Below are positions 1 to 9,121 of a DNA stretch of 64,000 nt, piece by piece. The stretch is taken from positions 124,001 to 188,000 of the forward strand of contig JAFXZS010000010.1 in NCBI GenBank assembly GCA_017541105.1, in the 5' to 3' direction. The notes below the pieces were generated by a model. That model was not told where the DNA came from. It searched no databases and was given only the letters and a program-made list of their open reading frames with translations. The stretch is from Clostridia bacterium (GTDB lineage: Bacteria; Bacillota; Clostridia; Christensenellales; Aristaeellaceae). How positions within the stretch are numbered: the stretch's first letter is position 1; each line of letters opens with the position of its first letter. Both the position numbers and the translations under genes were made by a program.

Positions 1-80
1 GGCTGTCCTGCCGTACACCATCCCGGCCGCGGAGAAGGCTATGGCTGCCTGCTGCAAAGGAACACGGGGGAATGGCGGGG

Positions 81-1466
81 TCAGCGAAGCATAAGCGCGG
101 TTGTCGCCTCGGAGGACATACCGGAGTAGGCCGCTTCCCGGACTGTCAGCTCCGGGAAGGTTCCGTCCCTGAGAGCGGCTTCCAGGGTTTCTGCGGTACC
201 TTCGAAGGAGAAGGTATACTGATACATTCCCAGTTCCATGTCGATCGTGCAGTATTCGTTATAGTCGTTGTAGGAAAAGTAGCCGTTCACATACGTCTCT
301 TTTCCGTCAGCATCCGGCATCCGGAGGGTTTTGTTATACTCTTCCTTTGCCGGATCCGCCGTGGTCGCGTAAAACCAGTAAATCCGGAATCCTTCTGCCT
401 GCAATTCCCTGATGTTTTTACCGGCATAGGCGGACAGATCGGGGATAGGAGGATGTTCGTTTTCCAGTGCCTCCACCGTGACCGGGAGGGAGGCTTCGTA
501 ATCCCAAAGCTCATCGGATGCCCCGTCATTTCCGCCGTAGGCAGCCCTGGCCAGTGCCCGGTAACGGTCGTCCAGTTTTGCCGTTGCGAGCCAGAAACAA
601 TCCATCCCGTTGATCAGGATGCGATACTCGTCCCCGTTGTCCGTATAGAAGCCGATAGAGTCATACTTCTGTGCATCACGCACCGTCCGGATCGCGCCGG
701 CCTCTTCCCTTGTCAGGAACAGCCGGGCATTGGGGTCTCCTCCCAGGTTCTGCACCGTTTCGGAACTGAATCCGGTAAAGAGGCCGGGGCCGGTGATCTC
801 CATCTCTTCCCAGGTCCCGTTTTCAATAGCCTCCTTCAGTGTCTCTTCCGTTCCGCCGAAGCTGAACTGATAGGAATATATGCCCCTGTTCATGTAGAAC
901 AGAATCCCGTCCGTACACTCCGGATCGGTGTACACCAGATAAAGCGGGATGCGGTATACGGTCCCGCCTGCATCCGCCGGCCGGAGGATCTCAGCGCTTC
1001 CGCCGGCTTTCGATTCGTCCCCTGTGAATCCCTCTGACCAGTCAAATCCAAAGCCGTCTGCCAGCAGGTCTTTCATCTTTTTTCCGGCATAGCTGTTCAG
1101 CGTATCCTTGCTGAGGGGCTGTTCGCCGAGCTTTTCGGCGGAAGCCAGCGGCAGCGTATGGACATAGGCGATCATTTCATCATAGGCCGCGCCGATATTC
1201 TCGGCATCCATAATCGTCGAATACATTTCCCTGTACCGGTCATCCGTCTGTACGTCCGCGCGCCACCAGTCACCGTTCTCCTCCGTCAGGATGACGTAAT
1301 AATCGGCGGAAGAGTAGACCATGGATTGATCCGTAACGGCATCCCCGGCTGTCGTAAACGGCGATCCTTCCGCCGGTGGCGATTCCGCCAGCGGCGATTC
1401 CGCCAGCGCGGCAAAGGCCGCAAAAACGAGCACAAGGCAAAGCAGAATGGCTGCGGGTTTCTTCAT
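81..1466 (-). CDS. secreted protein with two internal repeats
   Basis: Predicted secreted protein of 461 residues, function unknown. Residues 1-22 form a signal peptide (MKKPAAILL, then a hydrophobic run ending ALAES), followed by a short SPLAESPPAE linker. The mature part contains two diverged copies of a roughly 180-residue unit. Each has a DDRYR motif, an AGK(K/N)-x-(K/R)-(D/E)-L-x-A-(D/E)-GF motif, and a YxYxFSFxGTxETLxxA motif near its end. The repeats indicate internal gene duplication; I do not recognise the domain. The ATG at 1466 follows a GGAGGGATGATCC-type ribosome site on the minus strand. It is divergent from the next secreted protein at 1689. The gene is complete: the stop lies at 81-83. 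Confidence 0.75.
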   Translation of the reverse strand: MKKPAAILLCLVLVFAAFAALAESPLAESPPAEGSPFTTAGDAVTDQSMVYSSADYYVILTEENGDWWRADVQTDDRYREMYSTIMDAENIGAAYDEMIAYVHTLPLASAEKLGEQPLSKDTLNSYAGKKMKDLLADGFGFDWSEGFTGDESKAGGSAEILRPADAGGTVYRIPLYLVYTDPECTDGILFYMNRGIYSYQFSFGGTEETLKEAIENGTWEEMEITGPGLFTGFSSETVQNLGGDPNARLFLTREEAGAIRTVRDAQKYDSIGFYTDNGDEYRILINGMDCFWLATAKLDDRYRALARAAYGGNDGASDELWDYEASLPVTVEALENEHPPIPDLSAYAGKNIRELQAEGFRIYWFYATTADPAKEEYNKTLRMPDADGKETYVNGYFSYNDYNEYCTIDMELGMYQYTFSFEGTAETLEAALRDGTFPELTVREAAYSGMSSEATTALMLR

Positions 1467-1688
1467 GGATCATCCCTCCAGTCCGTAAAATGGCAGTTCA
1501 TTTATTCAACGAATCACCGGCCGGGTCCTTCCCGGTTTTTTTGCGCAGAGCTGCCATGCCCCGACAGAGGAAAAGTTTTTTTGATTTTTCAAGCTTGTTT
1601 AAAGGTTTTTGATGATAATGTGAATTGTCGGGAAGATAAACTCCCGGCCCATAAGAGATGAATGACCGTTATGAAGGAGGTTGTTTCG

Positions 1689-3209
1689 ATGAAAAAGATT
1701 ATATGCATCTTTCTTGCGCTGGCAATGATGTTAAGCTGTGCGGCCCTCGCTGACGAGAGTGCCGGACAGGCTCCTCCCGGCGGTGCTCCGGGTGAAATGG
1801 GTACTCCCCCGGACGGCACCCCGCCGGACGGGTTCGGCGGCGGAACTCCTCCCGACGGAACTCCCCCCGACGGCACCCCGCCGGACGGGCTCGGCGGCGG
1901 AACTCCCCCCGACGGCACCCCGCCGGACGGATTCGGCGGCGGCAATTCCCCCGGCGGCGGTTTCGGAGGCGGAACTCCTCCCGGAGGCGCCTCTGCCTCC
2001 CTGGAGTACAGCGCGGCAACGGAGATCACTGCCGCGGCAGAGTTGACCGGCCAGGCTTATTCCTCCGAAACGGCAGATGAAAGCGCCCTGATTGTGAATA
2101 CCGCCGACGCCGTAACGCTCTCCGGCCTCACGGTCTCGAAGACCGGTGATTCCAACGGCGGGGACAACTGCAACTTCTATGGCCTGAACGCTGCGGTCCT
2201 GGTCATGGGCGGTTCGGTAACCACGATCACGGGCGGTACGATCGAAACTGCCGCCTCGGGTGCGAACGGCGTTTTCTCCTACGGCGGAAACGGCGGACGG
2301 AACGGAGCTGAGGGCGACGGTACGACAGTAATCATCTCCGACACGGCCATTACCACCACAGGCGACGGTTCCGGCGGTATCATGACCACCGGCGGAGGAA
2401 TCACCTATGCGGAAAACCTGACTGTAACGACTTCCGGCCGGTCTTCCGCCGCGATCCGGACCGACCGCGGCGGCGGCACCGTGAACGTGGACGGCGGCAC
2501 CTATACCTCAAACGGCCTTGGTTCTCCCGCGATCTATTCCACCGCGGATATCACCGTGAAGAACGCGTCCCTTGTTTCCAACCTGTCCGAAGGCGTGTGC
2601 ATCGAGGGCAAGAACACGATTACGCTTGAAAACTGCGATTTGACCGCCTGCAATACCCAGTGCAACGGTCATGCCACCTTCCTGGACACGATTATGATCT
2701 ATCAGTCCATGAGCGGTGACGCGGACAGCGGAACATCCGCCTTTACCATGACCGGCGGCAGCCTCACAAGCCTGAGCGGACATATGTTCCATGTCACCAA
2801 TACCCATGCGGTCATCACGCTGAGCGGCGTGACCCTGAACAACGAAGGCAGTGACATCCTGCTCTCCGTCTGTGACGACGGCTGGAACGGCGCTTCCAAC
2901 ATTGCGGAGCTGGTTGCGGACGCGCAGGAATTGGCCGGTACGATCCTCGTGGGCGATAACTCCACGCTCACCGTGACCCTGAAGAACGGTTCCTCTTTTG
3001 AAGGCTGCTTCAGCGGCAGGATTGAAAACGCGAATGGCGGCACGGTTTCTGAGGAAATCGGAACGGTAAACGTGATCCTGGACAGCACCGGCACCTGGTC
3101 GCTGACAGCGGATACATCTGTCAGCTCTTTCGAGGGGGACGCCGGCAATGTCATCAGCAACGGCTATACGCTGTATGTGAACGGCACGGCCCTGGAGGGT
3201 ACAAAATAA
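1689..3209 (+). CDS. secreted right-handed beta-helix protein with Pro/Gly linker
   Basis: Predicted exported protein of 506 residues. I chose the ATG at 1689 because GAAGGAGG lies at 1673-1680 and the residues from there are a clean signal peptide (MKKIICIFLALAMML). Residues about 35-105 are a low-complexity linker of repeated GTPPDG and GFGGG units. The rest is rich in TIxGGT, TxGDGSGG and NxxLTxxN turns typical of right-handed parallel beta-helix (pectate-lyase-like) folds. No catalytic site is evident, so an adhesin, surface-display or carbohydrate-binding role is only inference. There is no LPxTG motif or C-terminal membrane anchor. It ends before a strong hairpin and is convergent with glgB. 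Confidence 0.75.
   Translation: MKKIICIFLALAMMLSCAALADESAGQAPPGGAPGEMGTPPDGTPPDGFGGGTPPDGTPPDGTPPDGLGGGTPPDGTPPDGFGGGNSPGGGFGGGTPPGGASASLEYSAATEITAAAELTGQAYSSETADESALIVNTADAVTLSGLTVSKTGDSNGGDNCNFYGLNAAVLVMGGSVTTITGGTIETAASGANGVFSYGGNGGRNGAEGDGTTVIISDTAITTTGDGSGGIMTTGGGITYAENLTVTTSGRSSAAIRTDRGGGTVNVDGGTYTSNGLGSPAIYSTADITVKNASLVSNLSEGVCIEGKNTITLENCDLTACNTQCNGHATFLDTIMIYQSMSGDADSGTSAFTMTGGSLTSLSGHMFHVTNTHAVITLSGVTLNNEGSDILLSVCDDGWNGASNIAELVADAQELAGTILVGDNSTLTVTLKNGSSFEGCFSGRIENANGGTVSEEIGTVNVILDSTGTWSLTADTSVSSFEGDAGNVISNGYTLYVNGTALEGTK
1798..1987 (+). repeat. in-gene tandem repeat coding GTPPDG/GFGGG
   Basis: Short, imperfect GC-rich tandem units encode the Pro-Gly linker of the beta-helix protein. 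Units vary in number and order (GTPPDG x n, then GFGGG or GLGGG), as expected for a slippage-prone stretch that may differ in length between strains. Confidence 0.8.
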
Positions 3210-3228
3210 GATTACGCTGATATAAAGG

Positions 3229-3264
3229 ATGCCGGAGACAGGGATTCCCTCCTGTCTCCGGCAT
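3229..3264. terminator. bidirectional terminator hairpin
   Basis: A perfect 14-bp inverted repeat (3229-3242 with 3251-3264, 8-base loop) lies between the convergent beta-helix gene and glgB. No long T-run follows on either side, so it may slow polymerase or stabilise the 3' ends rather than act as a classic intrinsic terminator. Confidence 0.6.
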
Positions 3265-3282
3265 GGCTGTCATGGGATGCGG

Positions 3283-5232
3283 TTATTCTCCCTGGCTTTT
3301 CCGGACCCTGAAGAAGACCGCGGCAAGCGGCGGGAGGACAATTTCGCAGGAGAAGGGATGCTCCTCCTGGGGGATTTCTTCCGTATGGAGAACGGTACCG
3401 TTATACAGATTGCTTCCGCCGAATTCCGCCCGGTCGGAATTGAGAATTTCAGTCAGTTCACAGGCATAGGGCAGGCTGATCCGATAATTCAGATAGGGCT
3501 GGGGGGTAAAGTTCACCGCGCAGGCAATAGTGCTGTCCTCGCCGTCCGAACGCATCACAGCCACCGCGCTGCGCTGGTTGTCGTTCACGTTCAGCCACTT
3601 GAAGCCGTCCCAGCTGTCGTCAATTCTGTACAGGGCAGGCTCGCTCCTGTACAGATGATTCAGCGCTTTCACATATTTCTGCAGGTCGGGGTGCCTTTCA
3701 TAGCCGAGCAGGAACCAGTCAAGCTGTTCGTAGTCTCTCCATTCCACGAACTGGCCGAATTCCCCGCCCATAAACAGCAGTTTTTTGCCCGGATGCACCA
3801 TATAATACCCGTACAACGCGCGCAGGCTCGCAAACTTCTGCCACAGGTCGCCGGGCTGCTTGTCAATCATGGAACGCTTGCAGTGAACCACTTCGTCGTG
3901 GGAAAAGGGCAGTACATAGTTTTCACTGAACGCGTACATCATTGAAAAAGTGATTTTATCATGGTGATACTGCCGGTAAATCGGGTCCAGGTCAATGTAG
4001 GAAAGAATGTCGTTCATCCAGCCCATGTTCCATTTGAAACTGAAGCCCAGGCCGCCGTCTTCCACGGAATGAGTGACCTTGGGATACGCGGTGGATTCCT
4101 CCGCCACGGTGATCGCGCCGGGGCATTCCCTGTTCACGGTTTCATTCAGCTGCTGCAGGAAACGCACCGCGTCCAGATTCTCCCGCCCGCCGTACTGGTT
4201 GGGCACCCACTGGCCCGGATCCTTGCCGAAATCCAGGTACAGCATACAGCTGACCGCGTCGAAACGCAGGCCGTCAGCATGGTATTCCCTGAGCCAGAAG
4301 AGCGCGTTGGACATCAGGAAGCTGACCGCCTCTCCCCGCGCGTAGTCAAACAGCAGCGTCCCCCACTGCGGCATTTCAGCCCGGCGGGAATCAGCATGCT
4401 CATAGCAGGGTGTACCGTCGAACAGGCGCAGCCCGGCCTCATCCTTGGGAAAGTGTGCGGGGACCCAGTCCAGGATCACCGCGATGTCCGCCTGGTGCAG
4501 CCGGTCCACGAGATACCGGAGCTGGTCGGGCGTACCGTAACGGGAGGTCGGCGCGTAATAACCGATCACCTGATATCCCCAGGATCCGTCAAAGGGATGC
4601 TCGGTCACCGGCATGAATTCCACATGCGTATAGCCCATCTCCTGCAGATAGGGAACAAGCTGATCGGCAATCTCGGCGTAATTCAGGATGCGTCCGTTCT
4701 CCCCCCGGCGCCATGTGCCCAGATGCATTTCATAGATATTCATGGGCTGGCGGCAGGGTGTTTTTTCTCTCCGCGTCTCCATCCATCGGCTGTCATTCCA
4801 CTGATATTCCGACAGATTCCGCAGCTTGCTGCCGTTGCTGGGCCGCAGTTCCATTTCAAAGCCGTAGGGATCGGCCCGCATATGCCATTCCCCGTTGGCG
4901 CAGAGAATATCGTATTTGTAGGTGCGGAGCAGTTCCGCGGCTTCGGGACGGCTGTATTTTTCCGGATCGCGTTCCGGGCGGAACAAAGCATCCGGCAGCC
5001 GCAGTTCCCATATGCCGTCATACTGCTTGTTCATGGGCCAGGCTTCTCTGTCCCAGCCGCAGAACTCGCCCACGAGGGAAACGCGCTGGGCGTTGGGTGC
5101 CCAGACGGAAAAATGCCATTTCATTTCACCGTTTTCTTCCACGGGGTGCGCGCCCAAAAAATCGTACGCGTCCGCGCATCTCCCCATGTGAAAGCTGTCC
5201 CGTCTCTGTCCGTCCGGCGGATTGTACCACAT
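3283..5232 (-). CDS. glgB: 1,4-alpha-glucan branching enzyme
   Basis: Glycogen branching enzyme, which moves alpha-1,4 glucan segments to alpha-1,6 branch points during cytoplasmic glycogen synthesis. At 649 residues it is in the normal range. The N-terminus carries a CBM48-like beta domain (HFSVWAPNAQRVSLVGEF near residue 45). The GH13 barrel follows, with HVEFMPVTEHPFDGSWGYQ, the nucleophile region GLRFDAVSCMLY near 325, the acid ITVAEESTAYP near 380 and FSHDEVVH near 450, then a C-terminal beta domain. The start at 5232 has GGGAGG nine bases upstream. No other glycogen gene is adjacent, so it appears to be monocistronic. Confidence 0.95.
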   Translation of the reverse strand: MWYNPPDGQRRDSFHMGRCADAYDFLGAHPVEENGEMKWHFSVWAPNAQRVSLVGEFCGWDREAWPMNKQYDGIWELRLPDALFRPERDPEKYSRPEAAELLRTYKYDILCANGEWHMRADPYGFEMELRPSNGSKLRNLSEYQWNDSRWMETRREKTPCRQPMNIYEMHLGTWRRGENGRILNYAEIADQLVPYLQEMGYTHVEFMPVTEHPFDGSWGYQVIGYYAPTSRYGTPDQLRYLVDRLHQADIAVILDWVPAHFPKDEAGLRLFDGTPCYEHADSRRAEMPQWGTLLFDYARGEAVSFLMSNALFWLREYHADGLRFDAVSCMLYLDFGKDPGQWVPNQYGGRENLDAVRFLQQLNETVNRECPGAITVAEESTAYPKVTHSVEDGGLGFSFKWNMGWMNDILSYIDLDPIYRQYHHDKITFSMMYAFSENYVLPFSHDEVVHCKRSMIDKQPGDLWQKFASLRALYGYYMVHPGKKLLFMGGEFGQFVEWRDYEQLDWFLLGYERHPDLQKYVKALNHLYRSEPALYRIDDSWDGFKWLNVNDNQRSAVAVMRSDGEDSTIACAVNFTPQPYLNYRISLPYACELTEILNSDRAEFGGSNLYNGTVLHTEEIPQEEHPFSCEIVLPPLAAVFFRVRKSQGE

Positions 5233-5268
5233 ATCGCCAGGCCTCCCTTTTCATTTTTTTATAGGATG

Positions 5269-5297
5269 ATTATATCACAATTTGATCCGTTTGCCGA
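5269..5297 (-). promoter_or_regulatory. probable glgB promoter
   Basis: Minus-strand TATAAT (plus 5269-5274) lies about 36 bases upstream of the glgB ATG. The -35 region, 17 bp upstream (5292-5297), is weak. Assigned from the -10 match and its position. Confidence 0.45.
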
Positions 5298-5408
5298 ATA
5301 GATATTCTTTTTACAGGATTTGCTTTTTCTGGCACCGAAATAATATCCTGCCGATGATCCGGCGGGACAAAAGAGGCCCGGCCCGGACTGGTCATGTGGA
5401 GGCTGCGT

Positions 5409-6041
5409 ATGAAAAAGATCGCGTGTTTATTCCCCGGAATCGGATATACCTGCGATAAGCCCTTGCTGTATTACAGCTGGAAGCTGCTCAAAGGCCTGGG
5501 CTGGGAGATTGTTCCGGTACAGTACGGCGGATTTCCCTCCGGCGTGAAGGGCAGTGCTGAAAAGATGCGGCAATGCGCATACATGGCTTTGGAACAGGCC
5601 GAGAAGATCCTGCAGGAAATCAACTGGGGGGAATATTCCGATATCCTTTTTATCGGAAAAAGTGTCGGAACGGTTGTCTGCGCCGCGTACGCGAAGCATC
5701 ACGGCCTGCATTGCCGCCAGATTCTTTTCACCCCGGTGGTGGAAACTTTCCGGTTTGCGGACCGTAGTTCCATTGTCTTCCACGGAACCGCGGATCCATG
5801 GGCGGACACGAAAGCCATTGAGGCAGCCTGTAAAAAACTGGGGATCCCGCTCCGTAAAACCGAGAACGCAAACCATTCGCTGGAAACCGATGATGTGGAT
5901 GCCAATATCCGGGAAATGCGGAAAGTCATGAGGATTGTCAGGGATTACGCAGCAGCGGAACAGGAGAAGGTCCGGTCCGGAGCTCACCCGCACGAATACG
6001 CCACCGCTGCGCCGGAAAACAGGGATATTACTGAAATCTGA
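5409..6041 (+). CDS. small alpha/beta-hydrolase-like protein
   Basis: Probable cytoplasmic alpha/beta hydrolase of 210 residues. The start at 5409 (MKKIACLFPG) has GTGGAGG eight bases upstream. Visible signs are the nucleophile elbow GKSVGTV (a GxSxG variant), the acid-turn FHGTADPWAD and a late histidine NHSLE, in the usual order Ser-Asp-His. The lid is minimal. Substrate is unknown. The gene is followed 19 bases later by a second plus-strand gene and may be co-transcribed with it. Confidence 0.7.
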   Translation: MKKIACLFPGIGYTCDKPLLYYSWKLLKGLGWEIVPVQYGGFPSGVKGSAEKMRQCAYMALEQAEKILQEINWGEYSDILFIGKSVGTVVCAAYAKHHGLHCRQILFTPVVETFRFADRSSIVFHGTADPWADTKAIEAACKKLGIPLRKTENANHSLETDDVDANIREMRKVMRIVRDYAAAEQEKVRSGAHPHEYATAAPENRDITEI

Positions 6042-6060
6042 CTGTGAGGAGGAAAAACTG

Positions 6061-6561
6061 ATGGATACCTTTTCTGATGCGTTACTCAGTTCAAAAACGG
6101 ACCGGATCCCGGAGGAATATGACTGGTTTTCTCCGCTGATCGGAGACTGGGACTGTGATTATTATGACGAGCTGATCGATCGTCAGAAGCGCCATGTAAA
6201 AGGCGAATGGATTTTCCGCCGTATTCTGGAAGGAACCGGAATACAGGATATTTTCATCTTTCCTTCCAGGGCCACAAAGGAAAGCCATCCGCAGCCGGAT
6301 GGCGAATATGGAACTTCCCTTCGTATGTTCAACGCAAATCATGGCTGCTATGATGTGGTTTACACCTGCGCAGGGACCATGAAAAGGCTCTGTTTCAAAA
6401 AAAAAGGAGCAAATCTGGTCGGAAAGGTGCTGGATGAGGAAGCCACTTACTGGATGTTTTCCGATATGACAGAAAACAGCTTCCATTGGGAATATGTGAC
6501 ACTGGATCCGGATGGTTCCCGGAATCTGGTCTGCGAAATCTTCGGCAGGAGAATCCGCTGA
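6061..6561 (+). CDS. conserved hypothetical, lipocalin-like (DUF1579-type)
   Basis: Protein of 166 residues with no signal peptide. The start ATG at 6061 has GAGGAGG upstream. The pattern FSPLIGDWDCDYYDE, then GEWIFRRILEGTGIQDIFIFPSR and GTSLRMFN, resembles small beta-barrel proteins annotated DUF1579 or heme-binding-like, which open with a G-x-W core motif. The resemblance is only at pattern level and no ligand residues can be assigned. It sits just behind the hydrolase and converges with the SDR gene. Confidence 0.55.
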   Translation: MDTFSDALLSSKTDRIPEEYDWFSPLIGDWDCDYYDELIDRQKRHVKGEWIFRRILEGTGIQDIFIFPSRATKESHPQPDGEYGTSLRMFNANHGCYDVVYTCAGTMKRLCFKKKGANLVGKVLDEEATYWMFSDMTENSFHWEYVTLDPDGSRNLVCEIFGRRIR

Positions 6562-6616
6562 CGCGTTCAAACCCACAGTCTTTATACCGGCTGTAATCCA
6601 GGGTCCGCAGCTCCGT

Positions 6617-7369
6617 TCACTTGCCGTAGGGGCTGTCAAACTCCGCTTCCGCCTTCTTCACGGCATCCCCGATCGTCATGCCCGTAAAGTGCTGCGCGCC
6701 CAGGTACCGGCCGCTCTTTCTGTCGTCCACAAACACGCCCACCGCGATGCCCGGGATGGCGCTTTCCGGCGCGTTCGGTGCGCTCCGGCCGCCCAGGTCC
6801 GTGCGGCACCACCCGGGATCCGTCAGGTTGATCAGCACGTCCGTGCCTTCCACCTTTGACCCCAGGTCGATGGTGATCTTGTCCAGCGCCGCCTTGCTGG
6901 CGGAATAGCCCGCCTGGCACACGTCCAGGGCTATGCCGCTGGTGGTGTTCAGAATGCGGCCGGTGCCTTTCGCCATCATCTTCGGCAAAAAATGATAGCA
7001 GATCATCGCCGGGGCAATCGTGTTCACCCGGAAGCTGATTTCATAGTCCTCCGCGGGGGTCGCGCAGTAATCCGTGCGGTAGGCAATCTGCAGCCCCGCG
7101 TTGTTCATGACGATGTCCACGTCCACGCCGATGCTGTCAATCTCCTCCAGCATCCGCTCCACAGCGCTGAGGTCGTTCAGGTCCGCCGCCACAGCCACCG
7201 CTGAGACGCCGCGGAACCGGACCTCGTCCAGCACCCTTTCCGTGTGCCTCAGATCCCGGCTGTGCAGGATCAGGTTGCAGCCCTGCTCCGCCATGAACTT
7301 CGCCGTCAGATAACCGATCCCGCGCGCCGCGCCGGTGATCAGCGCCCACTTTCCTTTTACCTGGTACAT
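6617..7369 (-). CDS. short-chain dehydrogenase/reductase
   Basis: NAD(P)-dependent oxidoreductase of the classical SDR family, 250 residues. It shows the Rossmann TGxxxGxG motif (ITGAARGIGY, residues 11-20), the NNAG motif (MNNAGLQ near 89), a Ser-rich strand (NTTSG) and the catalytic YSASKAA (YxxxK near 155). A PG motif (DPGW) follows. Its substrate cannot be inferred. A MerR-type promoter with a 19-bp spacer lies upstream, suggesting induction by a small-molecule stress signal. Convergent with the preceding plus-strand gene. Confidence 0.9.
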   Translation of the reverse strand: MYQVKGKWALITGAARGIGYLTAKFMAEQGCNLILHSRDLRHTERVLDEVRFRGVSAVAVAADLNDLSAVERMLEEIDSIGVDVDIVMNNAGLQIAYRTDYCATPAEDYEISFRVNTIAPAMICYHFLPKMMAKGTGRILNTTSGIALDVCQAGYSASKAALDKITIDLGSKVEGTDVLINLTDPGWCRTDLGGRSAPNAPESAIPGIAVGVFVDDRKSGRYLGAQHFTGMTIGDAVKKAEAEFDSPYGK

Positions 7370-7540
7370 CTTCCGAATCCTCCGTTTCCTGCCGGCCTCA
7401 TCAACCGCCGGGTATGTCCCCTTCCTTCAGCAGCCGGGCAAAGTCCGTTGCGCCGCGTTCCGCGGGCCTTCGCGGGAGCGGTCGAACACTCGCTTTTCTC
7501 CCTGCACGGCAAATCTGAATGTCGGTATTTTACTGGTTTT

Positions 7541-7571
7541 ATGATAAATGTTAGAGTGAACTTCAAGTCAA
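7541..7571 (-). promoter_or_regulatory. MerR-type promoter (19-bp spacer)
   Basis: Minus-strand TTGACT (plus 7566-7571) and TATCAT (plus 7541-7546) are separated by exactly 19 bp. The spacer contains an imperfect dyad (AGTTCACTCTAA). Over-long spacers with a central dyad are the hallmark of promoters activated by MerR-family regulators, here most like AdhR-type sites. The transcript would run to the SDR gene through a leader of about 170 nt. Confidence 0.6.
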
Positions 7572-7696
7572 GCTTGCATCCCTGTTTTCCGTCCTTCTGA
7601 CAAAAAACAGGAAGCCTGCCGTCAAAAAATTGGAAGTCTCCCCCGTGCCCGCGGATTTACAATAGTCCGGTAGCATAGGAAGGGACTGATCAGGGC

Positions 7697-9121
7697 ATGA
7701 CTTTGATGGACGCAGTACACTCACCGGCAGGGAAACATTTATCGCTTCACGGCCGCCGGCACACCCGCAGGATCACCATGGACATGACCGAGGGAAAGCC
7801 GCTGGGGCTGCTTGCCGTGTTTGCCCTGCCGCTGCTCATCGGCAATCTTTTCCAGCAGGCGTATAACCTCGCGGACTCGATGATCGTCGGGCAGCTGCTG
7901 GGCGCCAACGCCCTGGCTGCCGTCGGTGCCACCGGCTCCATTTCTTTCCTTTTCTTCTCCGTCTTCAATGGGATCAGCGGCGGCTGCGGCGTCGTCACAG
8001 CCCAGCTTTTCGGCGCCCGCAGGGACGAGCTGGTCTACAGGGCCATTGCCAATTCCGCCTATATCATGCTGGGCTTTGCTCTGCTGACCGGGTCCGTCGC
8101 CTTCGCCATGGTTCCCACCGTACTCACCTGGATGGGCACCCCGGCGGAGATCCTGCCTGACGCGATTACCTATATGCGCATGACCTCGGCCTCCGTGCCG
8201 CTCATCGCCATTTATAACTACGCTTCCTCCATGCAGCGCGCCCTGGGGGATTCCCGCACGCCGCTGTATTTCCTGGTTGTCTCCTGCGTGCTGAACGTTG
8301 GGCTGGACCTCCTGTTTGTCGGCGTGTTCCGCATGGGCGTGTTCGGCGCGGCCTTCGCGACAATGCTCAGCCAGCTGCTGGCCGGCGCGGGTTCCCTGCT
8401 CTGGGCATTCCGCACCAATCCTTATTTCCGGCTGAACAAACAGTCCCTGGCCTTTGACCGGTCCATCGCGAAAAGGGCGGTCCGCCTGGGCCTGCCCCTG
8501 GCGCTGCAGTGGAGCCTGATTGCCGTCTCCACCACCGCGCTGCAGTCCACCGTCAATACCTTCGGCGCCGCCGCCATGGCGGCCTATACCGCCGTCAACC
8601 GGCTGGAACAGCTGGTGCAGCAGCCCTTCGGTTCCATGAGCATGGCGCTGTCCACCTACGCCGGGCAGAACATGGGCGCCGGTAAGACAAACCGCATCCG
8701 CCTGGGCTTCCGGGACAGCCTGCTGGCCATGATTGCCGTGGCTGTCTTCATGACCCTGCTCATGCAGATCTTCGGAGAGAACCTGGTCGGCCTCTTTGTC
8801 CGGGAAAAAGACGTAATTGCGCTGGGCGGCCGGGCCCTGAAGATCACCAGCCTTTTCTACATCTTTCTCGGCATCATCTACGTTTCCCGCGGCGTACTCA
8901 ACGGCGTGGGGGACGCGGTGTTCTCCTTCATCAACGGCATCGTGGAAATCCTGGGCCGCGTCGGCCTTCCCCTGCTGCTCCTGAGCGTGACTGCCGCCGG
9001 CGTCTGGTCCATCTGGATTACCGCGGGTGTCACCTGGCTTCTGGCGGGCATCTCGTGTATAATAAGATATGTATCCTGGAGAAAGAAAACCGAAATAACG
9101 ACACCGGGAGAAGCATCATGA
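7697..9121 (+). CDS. MATE-family efflux transporter
   Basis: Inner-membrane multidrug and toxin extrusion antiporter (Na+ or H+ driven) with about 12 transmembrane helices in two halves. Family signs include GNLFQQAYNLADSMIVGQ near residue 50 and QQPFGSMSMALSTYAGQNMGAG in the second half. The frame is open from the ATG at 7697 (474 aa). The internal ATG at 7778 (MDMTEGKPLGLLAVFALP) gives the more usual length of 447 and is a credible start; neither has a strong ribosome site. Its stop overlaps the ABC transporter start in an ATGA, so the two are translationally coupled. Confidence 0.9.
   Translation: MTLMDAVHSPAGKHLSLHGRRHTRRITMDMTEGKPLGLLAVFALPLLIGNLFQQAYNLADSMIVGQLLGANALAAVGATGSISFLFFSVFNGISGGCGVVTAQLFGARRDELVYRAIANSAYIMLGFALLTGSVAFAMVPTVLTWMGTPAEILPDAITYMRMTSASVPLIAIYNYASSMQRALGDSRTPLYFLVVSCVLNVGLDLLFVGVFRMGVFGAAFATMLSQLLAGAGSLLWAFRTNPYFRLNKQSLAFDRSIAKRAVRLGLPLALQWSLIAVSTTALQSTVNTFGAAAMAAYTAVNRLEQLVQQPFGSMSMALSTYAGQNMGAGKTNRIRLGFRDSLLAMIAVAVFMTLLMQIFGENLVGLFVREKDVIALGGRALKITSLFYIFLGIIYVSRGVLNGVGDAVFSFINGIVEILGRVGLPLLLLSVTAAGVWSIWITAGVTWLLAGISCIIRYVSWRKKTEITTPGEAS

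Noticed and set aside
2..91. Open plus-strand frame at the left edge that could be the last 29 codons of a gene
   Set aside because: Too short and without a recognisable motif; it overlaps the end of the minus-strand secreted protein, so it cannot be supported.
1795..1990. Short tandem DNA repeats considered as a CRISPR-like array
   Set aside because: Units are contiguous, coding and Pro/Gly-rich, with no spacers. No CRISPR array or cas gene was found in the window.
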